Source of the DNA: Marinifilum breve
Lineage (GTDB): Bacteria > Bacteroidota > Bacteroidia > Bacteroidales > Marinifilaceae
Length of the DNA stretch: 64,000 bases
Direction: 5' to 3'
NCBI RefSeq assembly: GCF_003202155.1
Contig: NZ_QFLI01000008.1
Span: 62,001-126,000, forward strand
Positions 18,574-27,388 of the stretch are shown piece after piece. The notes under the pieces were generated by a model that made no database searches, was not told where the DNA came from, and saw only the letters and a program-made list of their open reading frames with translations. A program made the translations under genes and the position numbers. Numbering within the stretch: the first letter of the stretch is position 1; each line of letters begins with the position of its first letter.

Positions 18574-19165
18574 GTGTTAAATTTTAGCTTTGTTTATTAG
18601 TTAGTTAAAGAGAGTAATCTCAATTTTAAATTATAAACGAATTTAACGCAATTTGTGGATCAAAAAAAATTCATAAGAAATTTTATCATCGAAATTTACA
18701 ATTGCTTATTAAAGATTATCTATAAAAGAGTTTTAATCAATTCCATTTCTATAAAACTAATGGCTTAAAAGGCTTTTCAACCACTATTTTTTTTGCATAA
18801 GGGGCTTACCTAAAAGAATCTACATACCACAAATTTAAATCATCTTACTTTAACTGCTAAAGCCGCAGAGGCTCATCCTTTTTCCATTGATGAAAAAGGA
18901 TGCAAAAAATCTAGGGCGAGTAAGCTCAAACAACTGATACTTGAAAACTTTAAGTGCGGCGGGGTGATCTTCTCAATTCTTCGAAGCTTCCCCGACTTAC
19001 TAAAAGTTTTCTTCGTATAAGCAGCTTGACCTTCCAATGCCCAAAAATCCTTCTTGAATCGGTCTGCATCTTTGTAAGCTAACAGATTAAATGTAGACTA
19101 TTTGTATGGATATATATTAACATCTGTTTAAAGTTTGATTGTTTGCCACATCTGTAAAAAATGAA
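18574..19165. other. Long intergenic region with a hairpin and a G+C-richer block
   Basis: No gene was found in this stretch. A perfect 11-bp stem with a 7-nt loop (18874-18884 with 18892-18902) lies in it. The following block, about 18900-19085, has a base composition unlike the surrounding AT-rich spacer and no credible ORF. It may be a dispersed repeat or a decayed gene. A copy search would decide. Confidence 0.4.
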
Positions 19166-19193
19166 TACTTTTGCTCCTTGAAAAAACAAGGAG
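19142..19193 (+). promoter_or_regulatory. mnmA promoter and leader hairpin
   Basis: TTTG at 19142-19145, a 20-nt spacer and TACTTTTG at 19166-19173 match the full Bacteroidota promoter consensus. CTCCTTG (19174-19180) and CAAGGAG (19187-19193) form a 7-bp inverted repeat right at the expected transcription start. Confidence 0.6.
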
Positions 19194-19203
19194 ATTTTAT
19201 TTA

Positions 19204-20376
19204 ATGAAGAAAAAAGTTGTAATCGGACTGTCGGGAGGAGTAGACTCAAGTGTTGCTGCACATTTATTAATTGAGCAAGGCTATGAGGTTGAAGCTCTGT
19301 TCATGCAAAACTGGAACGATACAGTTGGATTAAAATCGGAAGAGTGTCCGTTCGAAGAGGATGTTTTGTTTGCACAAATGGTTGCTAAAAAACTAAATAT
19401 TCCTTTTCACTTTGTGGATTTGAGTACCGAATATCGTGCGCAAGTAATTGATTACATGTTTGCCGAATACGAAAAAGGGAAAACTCCTAATCCTGATGTA
19501 TTGTGTAATCGTGAAATTAAATTCGATGTTTTCTTAAAGAAAGCTTTGGAATTGGGTGCCGATTACGTTGCAACAGGACATTATTGCCAGAAAGAAACCA
19601 TTGTTAAAGATGGTAAAGAAGTTTACCGCTTAATTGCTGGTGAAGACAACAACAAAGATCAGTCTTACTTCTTGTGTCAACTTTCACAGGAGCAATTATC
19701 GAAGGCGATGTTTCCAATCGGACATATCGAAAAGCCTGAGGTAAGAGAAATTGCCCGAAGAGAAAAATTAGCATCGGCCGAGAAGAAAGATTCACAGGGA
19801 ATTTGTTTTGTGGGTAAGGTTGATTTGCCTGTATTTCTTCAGCAAAAGCTAAAAGCTAAAAAAGGAAGAATCATCGAAATATCTGCCGATAAGGCAAACG
19901 AAATCATTCCACAATCAGAGGAGTTGAAAGACATTGCTCAACCCTATCAGTTTTCTCCTGAAATGGGAGAAGAAGTAGGAACGCACAATGGAGCTCACTT
20001 TTTTACCGTAGGTCAGCGTAAAGGGCTAAATGTTGGTGGAAAAGCAGAACCTTTGTTTGTTATTGGTACCGATGTAAAGGAAAACATTGTTTACGTGGGA
20101 ATGGGACACGAACATCCATTGCTAATGCGCAAAGCCTTGTTTATTCCGAACGAAGACATTCACTTTATTCGCGAAGATTTGCGTCCGACCGAAAACTGTG
20201 AAAGAAGATACGATATCAGAATTCGTTATCGCCAACCTTTACAAGGTGGAAGCATTCATTTTAAAGAGGAAGGATTGTACATCCACTTTGATGATCCACA
20301 ACGTGCCGTTGTTTCAGGACAGTTTGCTGCCTGGTACGATGAAGGTGAATTAATTGGTTCGGGTGTGATTGATTAA
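19204..20376 (+). CDS. mnmA: tRNA-specific 2-thiouridylase MnmA
   Basis: The 390-residue enzyme installs the 2-thio group on uridine 34 of tRNAs for Lys, Glu and Gln, using ATP and a sulfur relay. The PP-loop ATP-binding motif [15 protein letters not shown] is at about 7-21. The catalytic cysteine pair lies in [12 protein letters not shown] (near 100) and DSQGICFVG (near 200). The frame can be read from 19171, but the promoter and the family N-terminus ([12 protein letters not shown]) point to the ATG at 19204. It is monocistronic, with a terminator at 20396. Confidence 0.96.
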   Translation: MKKKVVIGLSGGVDSSVAAHLLIEQGYEVEALFMQNWNDTVGLKSEECPFEEDVLFAQMVAKKLNIPFHFVDLSTEYRAQVIDYMFAEYEKGKTPNPDVLCNREIKFDVFLKKALELGADYVATGHYCQKETIVKDGKEVYRLIAGEDNNKDQSYFLCQLSQEQLSKAMFPIGHIEKPEVREIARREKLASAEKKDSQGICFVGKVDLPVFLQQKLKAKKGRIIEISADKANEIIPQSEELKDIAQPYQFSPEMGEEVGTHNGAHFFTVGQRKGLNVGGKAEPLFVIGTDVKENIVYVGMGHEHPLLMRKALFIPNEDIHFIREDLRPTENCERRYDIRIRYRQPLQGGSIHFKEEGLYIHFDDPQRAVVSGQFAAWYDEGELIGSGVID

Positions 20377-20395
20377 ATTCTACGATAATATTTTA

Positions 20396-20427
20396 AAGCC
20401 ATTCATTTTTTGAGTGGCTTTTTTTAT
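20396..20427 (+). terminator. Terminator of mnmA
   Basis: AAAGCCATTCA pairs with TGAGTGGCTTT (one G-T pair), followed by a T run. Repeat array 2 starts only about 13 bp after it. Confidence 0.7.
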
Positions 20428-20438
20428 GGAAACAATCT

Positions 20439-20712
20439 GCTGAACCAATTCAGGAACTTCTTTTTTGAGAAAACGATTACCTGAACCAATTCAGGAGCTT
20501 CTTTTTTGAGAAAATGATTACCTGAACCAATTCAGGAGCTTCTTTTTTGAGAAAACAATTACCTGAACCAATTCAGGAGCTTCTTTTTTGAGAAAACGAT
20601 TACCTGAACCGATTGAGGAACTTCTTTTTTAAGAAAATGATCTCCTCAGCCAATTGAGGAACTTCTTTTTTGAAAAAATGATCTCCTCAGCCAATTGAAG
20701 AGCTTATTTTTA
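20439..20712. repeat. Tandem repeat array 2: seven palindromic units, exact 41-bp period
   Basis: Palindrome starts are at 20440, 20481, 20522, 20563, 20604, 20645 and 20686, exactly 41 bp apart. Units 1-4 carry CTGAA-CCAA-TTCAG, a 5-6 bp stem with a 4-nt loop, then GGAGCTTCTTTTTTGAG and an A-rich filler. Units 6 and 7 carry CTCAG-CCAA-TTGAG or TTGAA: in unit 6 both arms have changed in a complementary way. Unit 5 is intermediate (CTGAA with TTGAG). The array lies between the mnmA terminator and the 3' end of a minus-strand membrane-protein gene. Confidence 0.92.
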
Positions 20713-20786
20713 AGGAAATAAACCTCTCACAATCATTCATGTACAATCTAATGTCAAAAGTACTAAATCAAACACAAAATTTATAT

Positions 20787-20818
20787 CATAAAAAAAGCAC
20801 ACCATAAAGTGCGCTTTA
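20787..20818 (-). terminator. Terminator of the downstream minus-strand gene
   Basis: AAAGCAC and GTGC-CTTT pair around a short loop. On the minus strand seven T follow. It serves the membrane-protein gene ending at 20910. Confidence 0.6.
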
Positions 20819-20909
20819 AATTATATTCTTTAGTGATTTTAACCTAAACTATTTAAGAGATTAAAATAGCTCTCTATTTTTTTAATATGGTATAATTTGT
20901 GGTTAAAAT

Positions 20910-21539
20910 TTATTCTTTCAGCTTTTTCGAAACATATACGTAAAACTCAATTGCCGCTATAAAAAGCAAGGTATATCCAAATAGCTCACTTCCTTCTTCA
21001 ACTGCATTTTTTACCCAACGTTGCACTGGTTCCAACTTTTCAACATCGAACAAGGCACGCCACACTTTCTTGGTTCCAAACAAACGTGAGAAAACAAATA
21101 CACTTAAAAAACCTGCAATAAAGGTTCCGAATGCTGGTGTTGTAAAAAATTCCTCAAGGTTTTCCCAAATTTGCTGGCGTTTGCGATATACCAAGAAGAT
21201 GGAAAGCAACAATACAAACAATGCAAATGGGAACCAGGCTCCGTGATAGATCTTATCGAAATAAACATCGAACTCGCGAATTAAGGCTACCAAGGCACCA
21301 CCACCAAATAGGTATGAAATGGCTTGATGTCCTCTGGAACGAATGCCAGCCAAAATAAACACAATACTGGTTAGCAACAAATACATTTGCTGCATCCATT
21401 CGGTTTGGGAACCTTCTCCAAATTTTCCCCCATCGATAAGAATACCTGCATCGCTTTTAATGATTAATGCTGATGCTGCAACTGGAATTGCATATAGAAT
21501 TACTCTAAGTGCAGCAAAAATGATTGGTTTTAAATTCAT
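20910..21539 (-). CDS. Multi-pass membrane protein of unknown function
   Basis: I do not recognise a family in this 209-residue protein. It has about six hydrophobic segments (about 8-28, 50-66, 72-90, 100-118, 137-155 and 183-203). Notable pieces are GIRSRGHQAISYLFGGGALVALIREFD in the middle, broken by a short charged loop, and a KKLKE tail. The spacing suggests a small integral inner-membrane protein without a large soluble domain. It is 241 bp downstream of the nucleotidyltransferase gene on the same strand, so cotranscription is uncertain. Confidence 0.75.
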   Translation of the reverse strand: MNLKPIIFAALRVILYAIPVAASALIIKSDAGILIDGGKFGEGSQTEWMQQMYLLLTSIVFILAGIRSRGHQAISYLFGGGALVALIREFDVYFDKIYHGAWFPFALFVLLLSIFLVYRKRQQIWENLEEFFTTPAFGTFIAGFLSVFVFSRLFGTKKVWRALFDVEKLEPVQRWVKNAVEEGSELFGYTLLFIAAIEFYVYVSKKLKE

Positions 21540-21780
21540 CTGTTTATATTTTTTAAAGTATCAAAAGTCTAATTGTCGAACCGCTAGAAAGTTCAATAGT
21601 TATAATTTATTCAAACATTTCTTTACACAAAATCATTTCTCATATTAAGCAAAAAAATAGAAGAAAGTATCCTAACAACACCCCTCTCCCTATCGGGATC
21701 TCCCCCTGAAAGGAAGAACTCCTTACATGCAACTTTTGTTCTTCAATTATATCTATGTGTAAAGAATCGTTATTCGTAAT

Positions 21781-22530
21781 TTATTCCTGATCGTTATCAG
21801 GATCGTAATTCGTAATTAATGTTTCTGCTTTTTTCAGTTGCTCAGGTTTGCCCAAGTCGAACCACAAATCCGATTGATCTTTGTAGGCCAACATTTTTTC
21901 AGTTTTGGCCAAACGCAGATACAAATCGATAATGGAGAATTTCCCCTCTTCTTCAATCAAATCAAAGATTTTCGAATCGATTAAATGAATGCCACTGAAC
22001 GCCAATGGTTCTGATTCATTCATATCAGCTCTAGCTTGTTTCACCTCTTCGGTCTTGCAATTCTTCCAACCTGTTAGCTGCCTATCGCTATTAAAATACA
22101 AATATCGACTGCTTTCACGCTTTCGCATCACCATGCTAACCAAAGCTTTTGCTGATTGGTGTTCTTTAATCAAATCAGCCAAATTAATGGAAGAAAGAAT
22201 ATCAACATTGTAAATCAACACGGGAGCATCAGGAATGAATAAATCTTTCGCCTTTTTTAATCCTCCTCCAGTATCTAAAAGTTCTTCTCTTTCATCTGAA
22301 ATGCGAATGTCCGCTCCAAAATAATTCTTCTCTTCTAAAAACTCTTCAATCAGATCTGCAAAATGGTGCACATTAATCACAATACGATCAACGCCTAAAT
22401 CAATTAATTTTAAAATCGCTCTTTCGAGCAGAGGTTTGCCGGCAAGTTCAACCAAAGCCTTTGGTTTGGTATTGGTATAAGGCTTTAACCTTGTGCCCAA
22501 TCCTGCGGCAAATATCATTGCATTCAACAT
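21781..22530 (-). CDS. MurU-like sugar-1-phosphate nucleotidyltransferase
   Basis: The 249-residue protein has the nucleotidyltransferase signature AAGLGTRLKPYTNTKPKALV at about 8-27, then YNVDILSS near 105 for the metal/UTP site. This is the short MurU/GCD1-type architecture without a left-handed helix domain. MurU converts N-acetylmuramate-1-phosphate and UTP to UDP-MurNAc, a recycling shortcut to peptidoglycan precursor. The call rests on its position after an AmgK-like kinase; another hexose-1-phosphate (such as mannose or a heptose) is possible. The C-terminal end (DPDNDQE) falls in a short local repeat. Confidence 0.85.
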   Translation of the reverse strand: MLNAMIFAAGLGTRLKPYTNTKPKALVELAGKPLLERAILKLIDLGVDRIVINVHHFADLIEEFLEEKNYFGADIRISDEREELLDTGGGLKKAKDLFIPDAPVLIYNVDILSSINLADLIKEHQSAKALVSMVMRKRESSRYLYFNSDRQLTGWKNCKTEEVKQARADMNESEPLAFSGIHLIDSKIFDLIEEEGKFSIIDLYLRLAKTEKMLAYKDQSDLWFDLGKPEQLKKAETLITNYDPDNDQE

Positions 22531-22570
22531 TCTTTTCAGTTAACAGTGATCAGTAAACAGTTACCAGTAA

Positions 22571-22735
22571 CTATCTGTAAAATATTCTGTCTTTATCTAT
22601 TTCTATCTTTTTCGCCTTGCAAAGCTTCTTGGCACTTTTCGCTACTCTATTGCATTTCGGACAAATAAATTGTTCCGTTTTACAAACTTTCTCCGCATAC
22701 TCCTCAGGTGACAATTTACAACGCTTCTTACTCAT
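22571..22735 (-). CDS. Small cysteine-rich, probable zinc-ribbon protein
   Basis: This 54-residue ORF starts at the ATG 22735, only 2 bp past the stop of the kinase-RapZ gene, and ends 40 bp before the nucleotidyltransferase start, so it looks translationally coupled. It begins MSKKRCKLSPEEYAEK and has cysteines at 6, 18, 25, 28 and 39, with CPKC at 25-28. The remainder is lysine-rich. The pattern suggests a small zinc-binding or RNA/protein-binding subunit. No function can be assigned. Tight packing between two pathway genes and the cysteine pattern support it being real. Confidence 0.7.
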   Translation of the reverse strand: MSKKRCKLSPEEYAEKVCKTEQFICPKCNRVAKSAKKLCKAKKIEIDKDRIFYR

Positions 22736-22737
22736 TT

Positions 22738-24177
22738 TTAACTCCCCTCTATCTCTCTTTCAATATGTCGCAAACTAATATTCACATCAAATTTTTCACG
22801 CAAATGCTTGGCTAAACTTTCTGCTGAAAACACCGAACGATGTCGACCTCCTGTACAACCAAAACTCACCTGTAAATTGGTAAATTTTCGCTTGATGTAT
22901 TTGTCAACACTCATATCAACTATAGCGAAAACCGATGTAAGGAATTCATCCATTTCACTTTTTTCCTTAAAAAAGTCAATTACTGGCTGATCTTTTCCTG
23001 TCATTTCCACATACTCCTTATACCTTCCCGGATTATGAATGGCACGACAATCGAAAACGAATCCTCCTCCATTTGTCGACTTGTCCAAAGGTATTCCCCT
23101 GCGATATGAGAAACTGTTGATTTCAACATGAAGTTTCACCTCTTCTTCTTGACCAACTTGTTGTAAAAATTCTGAATCAACCACTTCATTCAATGCTTTG
23201 GTTAACTCTGGTAATTCCGCAGGCATATCCAATCTACCTAATATGGTTTTCAGGTTCTTTAGTGCATATGGAATCGATTTTAAGAAATGCTCTTTTCTCT
23301 CGTAAAATCCACGGAATCCATAAGCTCCCATTGCTTGCATGATGCGAATCAAAACATATCCCTGGAAGAATGATTTGAATGCTTTCGGATCGACCTCCTG
23401 TACTTTCTGAATCTCCTGAAGATAATGATCAAACAATTCATCTCTTACCTCCTGAGGCAAATCTGCTTTTGCATCGTATAGTAAAGATGCTAAATCGTAT
23501 TGTAAAGCTCCTTTTCTTCCTCCCTGATAATCGATAAACCAAGGCTCACCATTCACCAACATGATATTTCTTGATTGAAAATCGCGATACAAAAAGTATT
23601 CTCTTGGTGCATCTAAAAGGTAATCCGAAAATTTCTGGTAGTCATTTTCCAGCAATTGCTCATCGAAAGGAATCTTGGCCAGTTTTAGGAAATAGTACTT
23701 GAAGTAATGTAAATCCCAAATCATCGACTGCTTATCGAAGCTATCGCGCGGATAACATGCCGAGAAATCCAAACCTTCACCACCTTCAACCTGAAAACGT
23801 ACCAGCTGAGTAATGATTTTCTTGTAAATCAAGACCAAATCGGTAGCGAATCCTTCACCAACACGAAGGTGTAGAATGTAATCGAATAAGGTGGTTTTTC
23901 CCAAATCCTGTAAAAGGTATAATCCATTTTCATCATCTTGATGATAGATTTCGGGAACGGGTAAATTTTTAGATAGAAAATGCTTGCTAAAACTTATGAA
24001 AGCATGATTTTCTTTTAGGTCGGCATTAAAGGCTCCTAGAACAGTTCTCTTTTCACCAATAATTCTTATATATTCTCGGTACGAACCAGATTGCGGAAGA
24101 AGTTCTGTTTCAACAACTTTATCTCCTGCCCAATTTTCAAACAATCTGATTAACGCGTTTTTAGTTTCTTGTTTCAA
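22738..24177 (-). CDS. AmgK-like sugar kinase fused to a RapZ C-terminal domain
   Basis: The 479-residue protein joins two domains. Residues about 1-330 form an aminoglycoside-phosphotransferase fold: the catalytic loop is YRDFQSRNIM (near 197-206) and the metal site is WFIDYQGG (near 212-219). AmgK in this superfamily phosphorylates MurNAc and GlcNAc at C1. Residues about 345-479 match the RapZ C-terminal domain, with NSFSYRRGIP, a central NPGRY and a GCTGGRHRSV phosphate-binding loop near 440. In enterobacteria this domain senses glucosamine-6-phosphate. The fusion therefore suggests a kinase gated by an amino-sugar signal; that is an inference. Downstream are a small cysteine-rich ORF and a MurU-like enzyme. 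Confidence 0.88.
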   Translation of the reverse strand: MKQETKNALIRLFENWAGDKVVETELLPQSGSYREYIRIIGEKRTVLGAFNADLKENHAFISFSKHFLSKNLPVPEIYHQDDENGLYLLQDLGKTTLFDYILHLRVGEGFATDLVLIYKKIITQLVRFQVEGGEGLDFSACYPRDSFDKQSMIWDLHYFKYYFLKLAKIPFDEQLLENDYQKFSDYLLDAPREYFLYRDFQSRNIMLVNGEPWFIDYQGGRKGALQYDLASLLYDAKADLPQEVRDELFDHYLQEIQKVQEVDPKAFKSFFQGYVLIRIMQAMGAYGFRGFYERKEHFLKSIPYALKNLKTILGRLDMPAELPELTKALNEVVDSEFLQQVGQEEEVKLHVEINSFSYRRGIPLDKSTNGGGFVFDCRAIHNPGRYKEYVEMTGKDQPVIDFFKEKSEMDEFLTSVFAIVDMSVDKYIKRKFTNLQVSFGCTGGRHRSVFSAESLAKHLREKFDVNISLRHIEREIEGS

Positions 24178-24221
24178 TTCAGTATTTTTTTGAGGTTATC
24201 CTGATTTGCGGATTTACAAAT

Positions 24222-24899
24222 TTATAAAAAGATATAACACAGAAGTATTTCAATCAAAATTGCAGGTAACATATTTAAAACTTTAATTTTTTTAAGCTCT
24301 AAAATACTTATCCCTAAAGCGATTATTAACACACCTCCTATTCCTGTTATTTCATTGATTACAACTTGTGGAATGATATCGCCAAACAGAGCTGCCAAAA
24401 GGGTTAAGCCGCCTTGGTAAATTAAAAGTGGGATAACCGAAAATAGAACTCCTATTCCCATTACGGCCGCCAAAGCAACCGAAGATATCCCATCCATTAA
24501 TGATTTGGTTAGCAACAAGGTTGGTTCTTTGCCCATTCCTTCTTCTAAACTGCCTACAATGGTCATTGCGCCCATGCAAAAAAGCATAAATGCAGTAAGC
24601 AAACCTGTTGAAAAGTTAGCATCTCCACTGCCTACCCTTTTTTTCAAGCTTTCACTTAACTTCTCTACTCGATCTTCCAATCGCAGCAATTCTCCCAACA
24701 AAGATCCCAACACCAAACTAAACACCATAATCAGCAGTTCGCTTGCTTTTAGTGCCATACTAATTCCCAGGTAAAGGGTAAATACACCAATTGCCTGGAA
24801 TACAATTTTAAATAAACGTTCGGGAATTTTTGTTCGAAATAAAAGTCCAATGCTTCCTCCAACAATTACAGCACCAACGTTGACCAGAGTTCCTATCAT
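24222..24899 (-). CDS. DUF554 family membrane protein
   Basis: The 225-residue protein matches DUF554: MIGTLVNVGAVIVGGSIGLL at the N-terminus, a GSLEEGMG segment near 117 and FGDIIPQVVINEITGIGG near 172-189. About seven hydrophobic segments make it an integral inner-membrane protein of unknown function, sometimes called YdfK-like. It lies 44 bp upstream of the kinase-RapZ gene on the same strand and is probably the first gene of that operon. Confidence 0.9.
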   Translation of the reverse strand: MIGTLVNVGAVIVGGSIGLLFRTKIPERLFKIVFQAIGVFTLYLGISMALKASELLIMVFSLVLGSLLGELLRLEDRVEKLSESLKKRVGSGDANFSTGLLTAFMLFCMGAMTIVGSLEEGMGKEPTLLLTKSLMDGISSVALAAVMGIGVLFSVIPLLIYQGGLTLLAALFGDIIPQVVINEITGIGGVLIIALGISILELKKIKVLNMLPAILIEILLCYIFL

Positions 24900-24968
24900 A
24901 AATCTTCACTTTGATATCAAAACAACTAATTTAAATAAATTAATGGAAGCTAGGTATAGAATTACAAA

Positions 24969-24992
24969 AAGCTTTGCCCAACGACAAAGCTT
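24969..24992 (-). terminator. Terminator of the cytochrome operon
   Basis: AAGCTTTG (24969-24976) pairs perfectly with CAAAGCTT (24985-24992), followed on the minus strand by a T-rich run, about 100 bp past the cytochrome c stop. Confidence 0.65.
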
Positions 24993-25093
24993 CTTACTCC
25001 CATGAAGTAGTTCTTAAATCTTATATGATTATACATTAACCTATTTAAAACATGAATTCCAACTGTTTAATGAACACAAGTCCTTTTTGATCT

Positions 25094-27388
25094 CTAATTA
25101 TTAATAATAGCTTCAATATTTTCCCTGTCGTTGATATCAGGAAATTTTCTTAATATTTTCCTCGCCAGATCCTTTGACTCTCTTTTTTGTTGATATTTCA
25201 CGCGTAAATTCAATAAGGCTATATAATAGTTTGGATCTTCCGGATTGATATCAATAGCAGACTGCAAATATTTAACGGCTTGTTTTCTATCTTTCCTGAA
25301 ATCATACATCATGGCTACATTGTAGAAAATTCGAGGATTGTCAGGAGATAATCTACTTGCCTTTAGCAAATATTCCATTGACTCATCATATCGTTGACGT
25401 TCTGATAAGAATAAGGCATAAGTAAACATGGTTGCACCATCATCGGGAACATGCTTCAGATAGTCTTTCAATAAAATCTCTGCCTTTTTATGCTCTCCTT
25501 TATTGTTGTATAAAATTGCCAAATTGATTTTCACAGGATGTAATAATTCATCTTGCTCAATGGCTCTTTTATAGAATTCTTCAGCTTTATCAACCTGTTT
25601 ACTATTGTAGTAGAAGTTCGCCAAATTGAATTTCCCCGAAGGAAAATCGGCATTGTATTCCAGTGCCTCCAAGTATTCTTTAGTCGCTTTTTTTAACTGT
25701 TCTTGATATTTCTGAGGAATTTGATCTTTGCCAATAGTACTCAGTTTTGTTGCAGACGCCACTCGAATTGCCTTCGAAGGATCGCTAAGCATTTCCAACA
25801 CCTTATTGAATGATTGTTCGTCATCCATCTGAAGTTGTTGAATGGCATTGTATCGAATATGACCATTGAAATTATTTAAGGCCTCGAATAAAATCTCTTT
25901 ACTTTGAGATTGATAGTTGGCTCCAAGTAATTGAATCGCAGTTGCACGAATAATTTCAGGATATACCTCATCATTGTAAATGTGTACCAAACCATCAAAA
26001 CCTTCTTGACTGCCGGTTTGCGCTTCTTTAAATACTGTGCCGTATTGTGCAGGACGACCGATGCCATGCCACTTGTTCACATGATCAATGGCCCATTTTG
26101 TAGATTTATCTGCATGGCATTGATTACATGCATTAGGAGTTCCCAATTTCTCGGTTAAATCGGGACGAGGAATCCTAAAGCTATGATCGTTTCGATAGTC
26201 TGGTCCCATGTAAAAACGTGCTGGCATATGACAATTGATACATCTTGTTCCTTCTCCAACTTCGAATTTAACGCCATCGTCAGCAATTACAGCCTTACCA
26301 ATTTCACCTTTCGATTTGTGGAAATGATGATTGTAAGTGTCGTAATCATCGGCTCTGTGACATTGAGTACACAACCTGTTATCTTCAAACAAACGTTTTG
26401 TACTGTGAACATTGTGGCAATCGTTGCACTTTACATCACGCATGTACATTTTACTCTGAGTAAACGATCCATACACATAATCTTCATCCAATATTTGACC
26501 ATCAATAAAGTAATCATCGCCTGTTGGTAAATCAGGAATGGTGTGATTATAGAGATCTGCAGAGTGATGATAATCGGATAAAGATCCACGACGAGAATGA
26601 CAACGAACACATAAATCAACATATTCCTTATTGTCGATTCCACTGGTTTTTACCACCAAGCCAAAGTTATTATCGGTTTCACGAGCATATTCAGCCTTAT
26701 TGGCCCACTCAAGGTGTTTGGAAGCCGGACCGTGACAAGCTTCGCAACTTACATCAATTTCGCTCCATGTTGTGTGATAGGTATCAGTCTTAGAATCGTA
26801 TCCTTTTACCAAATTGGTCGAGTGGCAATCAGCACACATTCCATTCCAGTTTTGAGCCTGATTGGTCCAATGCAACCAATTGTCATGCTTGATGATTTCA
26901 TCTTTATAAACAGCACTCGCCATATGGTACCAAACACTATCCTTCGAGTTCCATGTTAAAGGTAAACATTGTAATCTTCCTTTATCAAATTCAACCAAAT
27001 ATTGCTGTAATGGATAATGGCCAAATACGTATTTAATTTCGAATTCCTGCAATGTACCATCTTCTCCATCTGCTAAAGCAAAAAAACGATTATCCTTCTT
27101 GAATAACTTATGTGTCATTCCATTGTATTCAAGTGTTTTGTTGTTAAAATCTCCCAAAACAGTAGAATCATTGGCATGATCCATTGCCTTATCGTGATCA
27201 GATCCAACCCAATCGTTGTATTCGTTTAAATGACACTCAATACATGTTTCTCGCCCTACATAAGTAGCTTCGTGCGAAACATTTTGCTCACTCCCATAGG
27301 TTTTAAGCAGCATATACATTGGAATCGAAAGTAATGCTACCAGTATAGCTAAAAAACTAATTTGTTCTGTTCTTTTTCGATTTTCCAT
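25094..27388 (-). CDS. Eight-heme cytochrome c with HEAT and TPR repeats
   Basis: The 764-residue protein has an N-terminal membrane anchor or signal (about 11-28) and eight CxxCH heme-c motifs starting near residues 49, 185, 215, 260, 321, 340, 383 and 421. The layout resembles the cytochrome c554 family. After the heme part come HEAT-like repeats (about 480-565) and TPR repeats (about 590-745). The hemes should sit on the periplasmic side. The ATG overlaps the Rieske stop codon by one base, and cytochrome b lies just upstream, so it is probably the electron-accepting subunit of a bc-type complex. The final acceptor is unknown. Confidence 0.92.
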   Translation of the reverse strand: MENRKRTEQISFLAILVALLSIPMYMLLKTYGSEQNVSHEATYVGRETCIECHLNEYNDWVGSDHDKAMDHANDSTVLGDFNNKTLEYNGMTHKLFKKDNRFFALADGEDGTLQEFEIKYVFGHYPLQQYLVEFDKGRLQCLPLTWNSKDSVWYHMASAVYKDEIIKHDNWLHWTNQAQNWNGMCADCHSTNLVKGYDSKTDTYHTTWSEIDVSCEACHGPASKHLEWANKAEYARETDNNFGLVVKTSGIDNKEYVDLCVRCHSRRGSLSDYHHSADLYNHTIPDLPTGDDYFIDGQILDEDYVYGSFTQSKMYMRDVKCNDCHNVHSTKRLFEDNRLCTQCHRADDYDTYNHHFHKSKGEIGKAVIADDGVKFEVGEGTRCINCHMPARFYMGPDYRNDHSFRIPRPDLTEKLGTPNACNQCHADKSTKWAIDHVNKWHGIGRPAQYGTVFKEAQTGSQEGFDGLVHIYNDEVYPEIIRATAIQLLGANYQSQSKEILFEALNNFNGHIRYNAIQQLQMDDEQSFNKVLEMLSDPSKAIRVASATKLSTIGKDQIPQKYQEQLKKATKEYLEALEYNADFPSGKFNLANFYYNSKQVDKAEEFYKRAIEQDELLHPVKINLAILYNNKGEHKKAEILLKDYLKHVPDDGATMFTYALFLSERQRYDESMEYLLKASRLSPDNPRIFYNVAMMYDFRKDRKQAVKYLQSAIDINPEDPNYYIALLNLRVKYQQKRESKDLARKILRKFPDINDRENIEAIINN

